Source of the DNA: Strigops habroptila
Taxonomy: Eukaryota; Chordata; Aves; Psittaciformes; Psittacidae
Length of the DNA: 64,000 nucleotides
NCBI RefSeq assembly: GCF_004027225.2
Contig: NC_044282.2
Location: forward strand, 75,216,287-75,280,286
Reading direction: 5' to 3'
The position numbers and the translations under genes were made by a program. The number at the start of each line of letters is the position of its first letter. Position 1 is the stretch's first letter. The notes beneath the pieces were generated by a model. That model was not told the DNA's origin. It made no database searches and worked only from the letters and a program-made list of their open reading frames with translations. Positions 10,801-36,232 of the stretch are shown here, in pieces.

Positions 10801-12829
10801 GGGCTGTGTGGCTGTTGCACGGGTGGAAGCTTCAAGTGCCGTGGTGTTGAGTTGGGTTTATTGTGAGTGTTGTAGGGCTGGGAGGCAAAAGCTGCAGCAG
10901 AAAGCGAGTGGTTGTATATGAGGTGTTGAGGGTCGGCTGCTCTCTTCCAGCTCGCGCTTGAGAAGTATGAAGAGATGTTCCCAGCGTTCACGGACTCCCG
11001 GGAGTGCAAGCTCTTGAAGGTGAGTAAAGCCGGGGTTAAAGTGGGAGCAGTGCTTGTAAAGTGAGAGTAAAGTGAGAGTAAAGTAAGCGTAAAGTGGGAG
11101 TCCCGCTTGTAAGTGTGTGCTGATGCCCTTTGCTTGGTGCCTTCTCACCTCGCCCTGGATATGCTCAGTTATTCCAACCTGTTAGAGCACACGGGGCTTG
11201 CTTGGCCTTGGGATGATTCCAGAGCTGTGGAAGCAGCTGCAGGATGATTGTTTGTAGCTCACTTAAACTTCAGCCCAGCCCCTCAGTGCGCTGGTGGGCA
11301 CACACAGAGCAGTGTCCGTGCTCTGAGCAGGTCACGGAGGTGCCGCTGCGGGCGGGTGGGTGCAGAGGTCTCCTGGGATGCGGTGCTGGGCCCGGTCATG
11401 GAGCATTTTCCCATTTTTCATGCTTTTATCCCTAGAAACTGCTGGAAGCCCACGAGGAGCAGAACTGTGAGGCCTACACCGAGGCGGTGAGCGCTCAGCT
11501 GGGCACGGGGTCTTGTGTAACCTCTTCTTTTGGGGGGCGCACGCTGCTCAGTGCCGGGGCAGTTGTTGCTGAGCTCCGAGCGCTGCGGCTGAGTCCAATG
11601 AGGAAACCAGCAGGAATTTCAGTGGTAAATGGAGCATCCCATGGGATTGGTGGTGGAGCCACCCCAGCCTGCACAGCTCCAAACCTGCTGGTCTGTGTCC
11701 CAGAGCCCAGCGTGGCACAAATCCTGCCCGGGAGCTGCGGCTGCTTCTGGGGTCAGGCAGCGGCTTGAAGGGCTCCGGGTGGCTCCGGGTTTTGGGTCTG
11801 GGTTTTGGGTCTGATTTGATTGTATTTATTTTATTCATTGTATTGGGTTGGGTTTGGTTTGTTTTGTAGAGTTTTTAAATGTTATTTTTTCAGTTTAATT
11901 TTATTTAGTTATGTGTTAATTCTGTTGCATTTTGACATTTCAATATTTTTATAATTTATTGGATTCTATGTTAGTATTTTAATTATTGAATTTTATTCTA
12001 GTATTAATACTTTGTTGAATTTTATTCTAGTTTTATTATTTTCCTTCCCTTCCCTCTTCCCTTTCTCTTGTTCTCTTTCCTTTTTCTTTCTTTTAATTTT
12101 CCTTTTCCTTTTTTTCTTTCTCTTCCTTCTCCTTTTTCTCTTCTTTCTTCTCCTCTTCTCTTCTCTTCTCTTCTCTTCTCTTCTCTTCTCTTCTCTTCTC
12201 TTCTCTTTTCTCTTTTCTTTTCTTTTCTTTTCTTTTCTTTTTTCTTTTCTCTTCTCTTCTCTTCTCTTCTTTCTCTTCTCTTCTCTTCTCTTCTCTTCTC
12301 TTCTCTTCTCTTCTCTTCTCTTCTCTTCTCTTCTCTTCTCTTCTCTTCTCTTCTCTTCTCTTCTCTCTTCTCTTCTCTTCTCTTCTCTTCTCTTCTCTTC
12401 TCTTCTCTTCTCTTCTCTCTCTCTTCTCTTCTCTTCTCTTCTCTTTTCTCTTCTCTTCTCTCTCTTCTCTTCTCTTCTCTTTTCTCTTTCTTTCTCCTCT
12501 TCTCTTTCTCTCTCTCCTTTTTTCCCTTTTCCTCTTCTCCTCCTTCTCCTTTCTCCTCCTCTCTCCCCGCTTCCTTTCTCTTTCTCCTCTCTTCCCCCTG
12601 TCCCTCTGGGCACAGCAGGGGTTCCCACAGACCACACACACACTTCAGGCCCTGCAGGACGCCTCTTCCTCTGCAGCCTCATTCACTTCCCAGTGTCTTT
12701 AATTCAGATCCTTCCCCCCAACAGGTGAAGGAGTTCGACTCGATATCGCGGCTGGATCAGTGGCTCACGACCATGCTGCTGCGCATCAAGAAATCCATCC
12801 AGGGGGAAGGGGACGGGGACCTCAAGTGA
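4752..12829 (+). CDS. NAPB: Beta-soluble NSF attachment protein (beta-SNAP)
   Basis: Beta-SNAP recruits the ATPase NSF to SNARE complexes so they can be disassembled after membrane fusion. Eleven coding exons: 4752-4849, 6805-6884, 7455-7571, 8883-8929, 9034-9111, 9829-9884, 10149-10233, 10611-10715, 10951-11019, 11436-11486, 12725-12829. All junctions keep frame and give 296 aa, close to the mammalian protein. Family blocks run in order: an N-terminal helix ending HSFLRGLFG (the membrane-contacting FF/FL-type loop of SNAPs), TPR-like helices ([55 protein letters not shown]), and a C-terminal NSF-activating end ([18 protein letters not shown]) finishing GDGDLK. That ending, together with [16 protein letters not shown] near the start, marks it as beta (NAPB), not alpha (NAPA). 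The start codon has purine at -3 and G at +4. Intron 6 uses a GC donor. Confidence 0.97.
4870..5185. repeat. G- and C-homopolymer runs in NAPB intron 1
   Basis: Just after NAPB exon 1 there are runs of about 11 G (near 4876), 9 G (near 5003), about 18 C (near 5143) and 9 G (near 5176), plus a short GT run near 5034. They sit in the island shore of a transcribed intron. Confidence 0.8.
5499..5522. repeat. (GT)12 microsatellite
   Basis: Perfect dinucleotide run in NAPB intron 1. The rest of this intron (to 6804) holds one CR1 copy and nothing else I can assign. Confidence 0.95.
6409..6727 (-). mobile_element. CR1 LINE 3' fragment, subfamily A
   Basis: A 319-bp copy in NAPB intron 1 that ends only about 80 bp before exon 2. 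A shorter degraded CR1-like piece (CTTTGGGTTGGAGAAGAG) directly precedes it at about 6380-6405. Confidence 0.9.
8046..8290. repeat. 53-bp minisatellite (VNTR)
   Basis: Just over four tandem copies of a 53-bp unit beginning ACCTGGATTCTTTGGATCTG, with unit starts at 8067, 8120, 8173 and 8226 and degenerate edges. Adjacent copies differ by single bases. It lies in NAPB intron 3. Confidence 0.95.
9199..9512 (-). mobile_element. CR1 LINE 3' fragment, subfamily A
   Basis: A 314-bp copy in NAPB intron 5, with a slightly degraded tail (ATAGGATCCCAGCC) and a 5' break inside the GGTTTCCTG block. Confidence 0.9.
9885..10148 (+). other. NAPB: NAPB intron 6, GC-AG type
   Basis: The donor reads AG|GCAAGT and the acceptor TTGCAG. 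Only this junction joins GEESN to SSANKCLL in frame, as the SNAP family requires, and no GT donor nearby does so. GCAAGT is the consensus for the minor GC-AG class of U2 introns. Confidence 0.85.
12031..12598. repeat. TTCTC polypyrimidine tandem array
   Basis: About 570 bp of nearly pure C/T in NAPB intron 10. The core (about 12153-12485) is the pentamer TTCTC repeated dozens of times with occasional TTTTC variants, and the flanks are irregular pyrimidine tract. Long Ser/Leu/Phe or Arg/Glu/Lys reading frames across it are artefacts. Confidence 0.97.
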
Positions 12830-14612
12830 AGCAGTTCCCGTCCCGCCGCTGCGGTGGCCCCGGCCCAGCACGGCCCCCGTGACACCACCTCTGGCTTCGT
12901 TCCATGTCTCACCCCGCGTGTCCCGTAGTGTCCCGCTCCGTGTCCCAGTGCTGGGGCTGCTGCTCCGGGCGGCCCCGGCCCGTGTCTCCGAGGCGGAGGC
13001 AGCGCTTGGGGCTGAGCCCCCTCCTCGGGGGTCCCGTCCCCGCTCGGTGGCCTCGAGTCCAGCGTGTAAATACCTTGTGCAGCTCAGTACAAGTCCTCGC
13101 TTCTGCTCTGCTCTAGTGTCGCTGTTTCTGTTCCCAGGGGACCTTCCCTGAGCTGCACTCGGAGCTTGGGGTGTTTTTTAAATGAGCTTTTATAACCGTG
13201 CTATAGTGAAAGGCTTCGTGGCTCTCCCATACCATGTGCACGTGTGGCGTCCAGCCCATAGGTACACGTGTGCTGGAGGCAGGACACGCTGGGGGACGGG
13301 GCAGCTGGTGAGTAGACCCAGTGTACGTTGTATTTTGGGTCTAAGATAAAACGTTCAGGTTCTAGATTTTCCTCTATTTTTTCCACTTTATTTTGTGCAC
13401 AGCCCCTCCTCTCACCCCATCCTGAGTAATAATCTGTCTATTTAATTTACATGAACTCCTCCTGCTGTCACTACTACAGGTCGTACAGACACGTGAAGCC
13501 TCCAACCTCTCCACCGTTGGTGATGCTGCCTCATTCTTGGCATGTGCAAAGGCACTGACTGAGGTTTGATGGTACCCAGAGACCTTGGCTGAGTTCTTGG
13601 GGTGATGGGTGGCTCCAGCTGGCTGGGAAGAGGTGTAGCCATGTTTGAAATTCCCAGAGGAATTGTAGAAGTGTGACTGAAACTGTCTGTAACTGAGGCT
13701 GATTCCAGGCCTGTGTATTGAGGGTGGCTCAGGAGCTTGTGCAGTTTGTCAGCAGGAGGCATCTCGCTGTGTTTCTCTGCAATGAAGGGATTTTCAGCTG
13801 TGTCGCTGATGTGCAAAGAGTGAAACAGTAATTAATAACTAACTGCTTTATTTGGCACAACTGAAGCGGGTCCTTCTGCGTGGCTGTTGCTGTAGCCCCA
13901 GTGCTGCTGCCCAGCATGGGCTCTGGCACCAGAGCACCAGCTTTTGTGCTTCTCTTCGGCTCATTTTAACCTGGGTGGTTATGAGTAGACACAGTTTGGT
14001 GTATTGGGCTGAAGGGTTTAGTCCTGTTCAAGCTGTTCTTTATCTCTACCATGGGCTTAAGTAAAGGCAAACCCAAAGCTGCTGCACTTACTTTCCTGGG
14101 GTAGAAGGATGGGTTGGAACCATTGTCTCATTTCCTTGCTTTTACTGCCTTTTTGGGTCACTTTTCCAGTTGTTGCTATCATCAGGCACGTGGTGATGGC
14201 TTTGTCCTGACTGAACCTCAGTGAGGGGAAGCGCAGGCAGGAGGGTTATTTCTGTTGCTACATTCCCCGTGTCTCACAGCTCTGAGGCTTTTCCACCCTT
14301 TTTTGTTCACTTCTCCCATTGTCAGTATTCTGCACAGTTGGGATGAGCTGTGTCTGGACCAGCACCCAGACCCACGGGGTTGTGTGGTCCGTTACGAGTA
14401 ACAGCATTAAACTACAACCATTAGTTCTGTGTGAGTAGGCTACAGCATGTCTGTCCTCCGGTGTACCCGTGGTGAATTGTGACACTGTAAATGACAATCT
14501 GCCACCGCTGTATCCCCTCTGTACCATGACAATGTATGACTGAGATGGCCTTAGCAGGAATATAATGTTCTGTGTGAATCTGTACATGAATAAAGTGAAA
14601 ACCATGGATGTA
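12830..14612 (+). other. NAPB: NAPB 3' UTR
   Basis: About 1.78 kb after the stop codon without a further coding signal, ending at a canonical AATAAA (14589-14594). It contains no CR1, unlike most intervals of this size here, which suggests constraint on the transcript; that is an inference. Confidence 0.7.
14589..14594 (+). terminator. NAPB: NAPB polyadenylation signal
   Basis: AATAAA followed within about 30 bp by G/T-rich sequence. It is the first canonical signal after the NAPB stop in a suitable context. Confidence 0.7.
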
Positions 14613-14986
14613 AGAGGTGATGAATGCTCTTTCCTGGATAATCCAAAGCTGGAGCCTGATGTAAAACATCAGGTAAGAGCTGGTCCATGTGGTGCTTCCC
14701 TTCAGATCCCTGCACAGTGGCTGTCACGCCACTGACCTGCCTGCTGTGGGAAGCTGGAACATCCCAAAGTGTCCCACTTCCTATTTTCCAGGCGTGTTTC
14801 CTAACGGCAAAGCTGAGCTCCAGGAATCCCATCCTGACTCCCAAGGGAAGGTCTGGCTGGGGTGAGCTCTCCCACCATTCTCCAGCACAGGCCTGCAGAG
14901 AGGCACCCACTGAGGTGGGACCTTGGTGTCACGTGGAGGGACAGAAACGTTTGATACCATGAGCAGGGCAGTGACAACGTTCAGGA

Positions 14987-14992
14987 TTTAAT
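14987..14992 (-). terminator. GZF1: Candidate GZF1 polyadenylation signal
   Basis: On the minus strand this reads ATTAAA, with moderately G/T-rich sequence beyond. It is the only reasonable signal I find downstream of the GZF1 stop before the NAPB 3' end. It would give a 3' UTR of about 2.5 kb that includes the CR1 at 15869-16208, and a gap of about 360 bp to the convergent NAPB end. Confidence 0.4.
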
Positions 14993-15868
14993 CAGAGCAG
15001 GCTGTAGGAGTAACTCGCTGCTGTACATTGTGGAGTACAAAAGGGTCCCTGGTTACAGGTACTAACACTCAGGCTTTACAACCCCTTTACACCAGTGTGG
15101 AGAGTCCTGAGCTTCACCAGGGACCCCGGGCTTGAATAAATAGTTCCGATATAACCTCTTGGAAATGCTCTTGTAAAAAATTCCCTTTCTGTAGGATAAG
15201 TTACAATTCCACACAGAGTAACACACCAGGGATCCCTTTCATGTTCAGAACCAGCTCTGTGCCAGTTTGGGTGTTGTTACTGCTTTGCCAACCTCTAAAC
15301 CCTGCCAAGGTTTGACTGTGCTTACCTTCACGCCAGCACAACCCTCCAGAAGCATTCCTCAGCTGTGGAAATACCAACATAACAGTGACATGAAGAGAAA
15401 ACAGGGAAGTGAAGTAGAAACCCAAGAGTCATCCCAGGCAGATGTTTGCCAGTGCCAAGGATTCCCCAGGTTCCTTGTTCCCCACACAGGGATAACATCC
15501 CAAATCCTCCCAGGTGCTTCAGTCATGTCAACCACAGTAACTACCTTGTTCCAGCTCAGCTTAGCAAAGGAAGAGGCAGGAAATGCTGACCCTGCGCAGA
15601 AAGTGCCTCAGGTTTCCCTGCACAAAAGCTGTCCCAGCTCCTGGATGTGATGGGAGAACAAGGGGAGGAGATACTAAGGGAAGATCTCCCTGTCGTGGTG
15701 AGGAAGCCCCAAACCAAAGGGCGATTCTCATGGCCACTGGTGCTGCTGGGATCCAAACCTGACGGGTGGTGGTGCATGGGCTGAAGGGAAGTTGGGCTTG
15801 GGAGCCTCAGGCCCAGTGCTCACCTTCCTGATGTAAACCAGACTGTACCTGGAATACTGTGAGCTTAA

Positions 15869-16208
15869 AGCAGCTCCAGTGCCTAAAGGGGCTGCAGGAA
15901 ACCTGGAGAGGGGCTTTGGACAAGGGCCTGTAGGGACAGGCCAAGGGGAATGGCTTTAACCTGCCAGAGGGGAGATTGAGATGAGCTCTGAGGCAGAAGC
16001 TCTTCCCTGTGAGGGTGCTGAGGCGCTGGCACAGACTTTTCCCAGAGAAGCTGTGGCTGCCCCATCCCTGGCAGTGTTCAAGGCCAGGTTGGACACAGGG
16101 GCTTGGAGCAACCTGCTCTAGTGGAAGGTGTCCCTGCCCGTGGCAGGGGTTGGAACTGGATGAGCTTTAAGGGCCCCTCCAACACAAACCAGGCTGTGAC
16201 TCTATGAG
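15869..16208 (+). mobile_element. CR1 LINE 3' fragment, subfamily A
   Basis: A 340-bp copy between the NAPB and GZF1 stop codons, probably inside the GZF1 3' UTR and antisense to that transcript. It ends GGCTGTGACTCTATGAG. Confidence 0.9.
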
Positions 16209-17466
16209 AAGGTGCCCTGCCAGGGTTATTCTCCTGCAATGTAGCAGCAGATGCTGATCAGGAAAAGCCCTCAAACAGGAAGGTTCAGACTTTAGCCCTT
16301 CCTCTGAACCCCTCACTGGGGGCACGTAACCAGTCACTGGCCTAAAATTGCTGTTTAGGTTCCTACAGAGTCTTCCAGACAAATCTGGGCAATAAAGGCC
16401 TAAATTCCCTTGACTTTGGGATGTTTTTCACTTCCTTGCACTCTTTCTGCCATTAGCCACAGGAACCCTGCCAGCTCCTGCTCAGGGGACTCTTGCACGG
16501 GTGGGATTAGCTGCAGCAACTCAACAGCAGAACAGGAGGTAACTTTTCCAATGGGAGTATTAAAGGCAGGTCTGCAGTTCTGAGCAGCAGTGGAGGAAAG
16601 AGCTCTGCTGCTCTCCCTGCACCAGTGGGAAAGGACTGGATACAGGTAATGGGAAAATGCCAATTACAATGCCCTACACTGGCTTTTGCTGCTGGAGCAC
16701 TGCTCTTCATCACCCCTGGTACACGAGGTGGTTTGGTCTCTCAATTCCAGGTGAGAAGATGAAGACACTGACTGAATGAGTGGCACATTGTGCAAGGTTC
16801 CATTGAGATGGAAGTAACAACCAGCATCTGCACAGCCACAGCACGTGGCTCCCACTTGCCCATTTTGCTCCTAGGGAATCCTATCTGGAATGAAAGTCCA
16901 GATCTTTCCAAAGCTCACTCCCCTTCCCAAGGAGAGAGCTGGCTCACTGCTTGGATCTTTGGCAAAAGCAGAGATATCCCACCACTTCCTGAAAAGCACT
17001 TTAGTAAATCTAATTTTATGGATGATTTTCCACTAGGGAAAACAGAATTCATCTCACTAAGCTGCAAGGCTGAGAAACACCACGTTGCTTCTCTTGATTG
17101 TACAAGTGTCATCAATCAAATCAAACTCACACCTTCATTAGAACCGAGCTGAGTGTTGGTACCTCCTGCCACTGCAGGCAGCGAGAGCCAACGGGCTCAA
17201 CTACACCCTTCCAGCCGGAGGGAAGCAACTTACAGGGCCTTGTGCCGCCTCTCCCACCGCCCTGGTGCGGTGTTACTGGGCCCTCCCTTCAGGAGATGGA
17301 GCTGTACCCGGTGGGGAGTGAACACTGTGAGGAAATCCTGGCAATCCAATGCATGTCCTTCACATCTAACCCTGCTTCCTTGCCACACCTCCCCAGTCCC
17401 CTCGGGAGGCTGTTGGCAAAGGGCTGTACAAAGGGTGCAGCTTACACCGGAGCTGTAACTACCACG

Positions 17467-23208
<5,742 letters not shown>

Positions 23209-23348
23209 CTTTCTTCTCTCTGCAAAAAGCTGTCAACAACACTGCGTGTTAGCTATTTGCATGGTGGTTCATAAAACTCAGACATTTCAGCAGCCAAAAG
23301 TCACATCCAGACTTTGGAGAGTGCTTCACTTGAGATTTAAGCACTTCG

Positions 23349-23825
23349 AATCATAGAATGAACCGGGTTGGAAAAGACCTTCAAGATCACCAAGTCCAAC
23401 CACTCCCAGCAGTGCCAAGGCCACCACTAACCCATGGCACTGAGGCCTCGGCTACACGGGGTGTGAACACTTGCAGGGACGGTGACTCCAGCCCTGCCCT
23501 GAGCAGCCTGTTCCAATGCCTGAGCACCCTCTGGGGAAGGAATTGTTCCTCATCTCCATCTAAACCTGCCCTGGGGCAGCTTGAGGCCGGTTCCTCTTGT
23601 CCCATCCCTTGTTCCTTGGGAGCAGAGACCAGCCCCCTCCTGGCTCCATCCTCCTGTCAGGCAGTTGCAGAGAGCGAGAAGGTCCCCCCTGAGCCTTCTC
23701 CAGACTAAACCCCCCCAGGTCCCTCAGCCGTTCCTCATCACACTTGTGCTCCAGGCCCTGCACCAGCTCCGGTGCCCTGCTCTGGCCCCGCTCCAGCACC
23801 TCAATGACTCTCTTGCAGTGAGGGG
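23349..23825 (-). mobile_element. CR1 LINE 3' fragment, subfamily B
   Basis: A 477-bp copy in the 5' intron of GZF1, about 130 bp upstream of the main exon. Subfamily B is recognised by the GGTTGGAAAAGACCTT tail and the block reading AGGCCTCGGCTACACGG. Confidence 0.9.
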
Positions 23826-26800
23826 AAGCTCAGTCACTCCAAGTGCTTGATCTTAGGAGAGCGCTGTGAGAAGCACAGGGTTCAAAAGCATCCCCCTCAG
23901 CAGCTGTATCTCAGACCACGCCGCCAGTCACACACACAGAGTTCTCTGAAGTTAATTTGAGTTTAAATCTCCACCCTAATTCTGCCTGAAACACTATTAG
24001 AGCCTATAATAGGGACAGAGCAAACAGAGGAAGATCAAAGGAAATGTGCTCATTAAGGCGGAATGAAGAAATTATTTTCCCTCCTAATCAAGCAGTAAGA
24101 GAAAGGTGAGATTAAGTACAAGTTAACTGGGATCCTAAACAAACACTTCCTGCAACAGGCTTTTGAGATAAGCCTTTAAACAAGACTCAGATGAAATTCC
24201 AAATGTTAACTGCCCAAAGCACAGGAGCCTGCACAATACTCACAACTGGAAAAGGTAAAACTTCCTCAGGGTTTTCTTCTTGAAAAGACTTCATCATCCA
24301 AAATGGCCAAAGCCTCTAAGTTAGGAGTGCCCATTTGCAGCCTCACAAGGGCTTCACAGTCTCCGCCAGTGTTCAGGTTATGTTGTATTTCTCAGTAACG
24401 ATTTAAACTGCTCCAAAGTTCTCAAAAGAACTGAGTTCTCTTCTTTAAAATGCCTGATCCCAGAACAAACAATATTTCTATGGACTGAAGATGCTCTGAG
24501 CAACACCCTCCACAATCAATCGTTTTACTCTGTTCCCAACAACTACATACAAATATATTTTGAATCTGAAGAATTTCTTTCCACTTCCTAAAAGTTAACT
24601 GAGGTTTGTCTCTCTGTACAGTAACTTGCAGCCTTTGAAACATGGAACACGAAAAATGTTGCTCAGAAAGAGAAATCAATAGAAATGAAATAAGATTTGT
24701 ATTAATGTAACAGTAAGGAAGACTTAAGAAGCATGAAAGAGACATGAGAATAATATTCATAGCATCAGAAGAGGTGCTATTTTTTCCCCCATAGGGCTGG
24801 AAAGTCAAATTTGAGTCCACACTCGTTCCAGCAGCCCGCAAGCTGCCCCATGTCCCAACACAAGCGTCTGTGAAAACAGTTCTGAGGAAGTATTTTGCAG
24901 GAGCTGTCCAATGGAAAGTGACAAAATACTCAGCTCCACGGAAATGACAAGGAATGCTTCATGGACTTAGGATGCTGCACAAGGCAAAGAGCCAGTGTGA
25001 GCCCCTGCCTGAGGGGTTACAGATAAGGCAGATCTGAGGGAAACAGAATCATTTCCCCCCCCCATGCAACAAGCAAGCGGGAGAACGGGGGACACAATCC
25101 ACCACAGGCACCCAAACCCCCACCTGAGATTCTACAGAAGGAGAATCCCCTCAGAACCAAGCCTTTCCTGTATCCCTTTGGATCACCAGCTCAGTGAGCT
25201 TACTCTTCAGATTTAAATAGTTCTGTTAACATTATTGTAACAAATAGCTAAACCCCACTGCTGTTGAGTTGCACTTACTACACCCAGAACAAAAGACCCC
25301 AGAAGGGGGTAAGAATTGCCTGGGCCAGCTCAGAGCTCTCCAAGCACCTCAAAATGCTGTCCACTCTTACAAGCAAACCCCAATGCTACACATTGGTTTT
25401 GACAGAAATGAGAATGACACAACGTGGCTCCTGACTGAAAGGCTGACTCTTATAAATAAGATGATGTTTAAACTTTGCCTGTTCAACTTTGCTGTTTAAA
25501 CCCTCCCAGTTTTGCTGCACCCTGAATACTTGAGGCTGAGTTAAGACTCACTGACTGCTTTATCTGAAACGATGACCTCAAAACGTACCAGTTTTCCCCC
25601 AACACAATGATTTTTCAACTCCTTATGGTATTTCACAACTATCCGGCACAAGCTGGGGTCACGTGTAGATGAGAGCGATCCCCAGCAGGAAATAAGAACC
25701 CAAACCACAAACTTCTCCCTCTGGGGTGAGCAGGCTCTCAACTGTCCCCTGCAAGCTGAGCACAGGCACATGTGTTAACAGACACATTGTGCTGATCCCC
25801 TTTTTCCTTAAGGCCGCAAAGCAGAAACTTCCTGTTCTTCGCACTGTAGTGTCTGTAGAAGCAAAAGCCACCCGAAAACAGAGCCCTCACTCCCATCCAG
25901 CTTCCCAGTTGGAATATGGGAGGAGCATATTCCCAGAGGAGAAGCATTAATCCAACATATTCAGTAAGACACAGTGTGCTGTGAAGGGTTTTACTCCTGC
26001 GGGAAGCGTACTGAGCTGCTGAGCACCGGGCTGGCAGGACACGGTCCACAGAAGCACAATATATTCATCTTAAAGAAGACAAGGGCTGAAAATCTGCAAG
26101 CAGAGCCTGCTCAGCAGGACGAGCCTGTAGAACTGAGATGCAAATAGAAGCAACTTGTGTATAAGGTCAGTCACCATGAATGTGTCCCCTTCCAGAGATA
26201 AAACTAGCTGAAAAGAGAGAAAAAGAGCCAGGTAGATTCCACAGATCATGGACCCACAAGCTTGTCCCTTCTCCTGCACCAGCAACTCTGCAGTCTGTGA
26301 AGAGACACTACTGCCAGGCACCAACCTGCCTCATTTGGGATCACTCCAGCCACTGAGGCTACATCAACAGCACCACAATCACTGGGGCGGTTGGCGGTAG
26401 CAGCAGTTACACCCGCAAAGGACGGCGCACTGCAGCGAACACCCAGTCTGAATGCCAGGCGAGACGCTGGAGCTCCCCGTGAAGACCCTGACCCCAGGCC
26501 AGGAGGCTCCTGCATGGGAGGGAGAACGGGAATGCCACACGGATCCCCACCGCTCGCATCACAGGGCTGGTCACCCCCTTCCTCCTCCTCACCAGGCTTC
26601 CTCCTCAGCCTCCCCCGCTTGCTGCACAGGGCGGCGCAGGCCCCACCGCCACGTCTCCCCGGCCCCCAGCGCGGGCAGGAGCCCCGGCAGGGTAACGGGG
26701 CCGGGCGGTGCCTACAGACCCGCCGCTGGGGCAGGTCCCCCCGGCCCCGCTTCCTCTCCCCTCCGCGAAGGGCCCCGCGGCGCAGGGAGCGCGGCCGCCG

Positions 26801-26839
26801 GCGGGGCGGGGGGAGGCCCGCGCTCCCGCACACACTCAC
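23826..26839 (-). other. GZF1: GZF1 first intron, remainder
   Basis: About 3 kb without CR1 or a coding signal that I can support. Composition is AT-rich in the middle and rises into the CpG island at its right end. Confidence 0.5.
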
Positions 26840-26960
26840 CGCGCCGGGCCGCTCCTCGGGGCTCGGGCTGCGGGCGGCGGCCGGAAGCGCTGACGCGGGG
26901 AACCCCCGCCCCGACAGCGCGGAGGAAATGGCGTGGAAGCGGCGCGACGCGCGTTGCTAG
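26560..26960 (-). promoter_or_regulatory. GZF1: GZF1 CpG island and non-coding first exon
   Basis: CpG-dense block with, on the minus strand, a GTGAGT donor ending a putative 5'-UTR exon at 26840; transcription would begin near 26900. It can splice to the acceptor that opens the GZF1 main exon at 23219. The palindromic RFX-type site at 26952-26964 lies immediately upstream. Confidence 0.6.
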
Positions 26961-26964
26961 GCAA
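26952..26964. promoter_or_regulatory. RFX-type X-box
   Basis: GTTGCTAGGCAAC is a perfect inverted repeat of the RFX half-site with a 1-bp spacer. It lies about 50-60 bp upstream of the likely GZF1 start and about 110 bp beyond the predicted end of the neighbouring GZF1-like gene. Confidence 0.6.
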
Positions 26965-27094
26965 CGCGGCCCGGCGGCCCTGCCCGGCTCCCAAAATCCT
27001 TGTTTTGGGGGTTTGTTATTCCCAAATTAAGGAGTTTTCTGGTCAAACCCACGGCAGTGAATGAGTGGCGGGCGCCCCGCGGGATGAGCGCATC

Positions 27095-27100
27095 TTTATT
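27095..27100 (-). terminator. Polyadenylation signal of the GZF1-like gene
   Basis: Minus-strand AATAAA, 238 bp beyond the stop codon at 27338-27340, giving a short 3' UTR. The transcript would end near 27075, less than 200 bp from the GZF1 promoter. Confidence 0.65.
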
Positions 27101-27337
27101 CGCATAAAAAAGGCAGATATGTACAGTGACAGCGCCCACAGACATGCTCCGTCATGCCACCCCAGATGGGGTTACAAAACATCACTCTGTTCAGACCCAA
27201 ACCCAACACTTTTAACGGGAATTAGGGCCCGCTCCTCTGCCAGCTCCCCCGCAGAGAGGGGCACAGGGCTGCAGGGCCCAGTGAGGCTGCACCAACGAAC
27301 CTTTGAGGTCATTTAGCCCTAAATAGGGTAAATGACA

Positions 27338-36070
<8,733 letters not shown>

Positions 36071-36152
36071 CCTGCCAGAAAAACCAGACAATGTTTGAAT
36101 GCTCAGCCTCCCTCTTCCATGAGCTATCTTTGCCCTCATGTACAACAACGTC

Positions 36153-36232
36153 GTGCCCCTGCCCATGGCAGAGGGTTGGAACTGGATGAGCTTTAAGGTC
36201 CCTTCCAACCCAAACCTCTCTGATTCTGTGAT
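36153..36232 (+). mobile_element. CR1 LINE 3' end remnant
   Basis: The last 80 bp of a CR1, lying about 80 bp before the acceptor of the BTB exon of the GZF1-like gene. Confidence 0.8.

Noticed and set aside
12012-12829. Long Ser/Leu/Phe and Arg/Glu/Lys reading frames (up to about 250 codons) over the pyrimidine tract
   Set aside because: They are translations of the TTCTC pentamer repeat in six frames; only the last 35 codons of one of them (12725-12829) are real, as the final NAPB exon.
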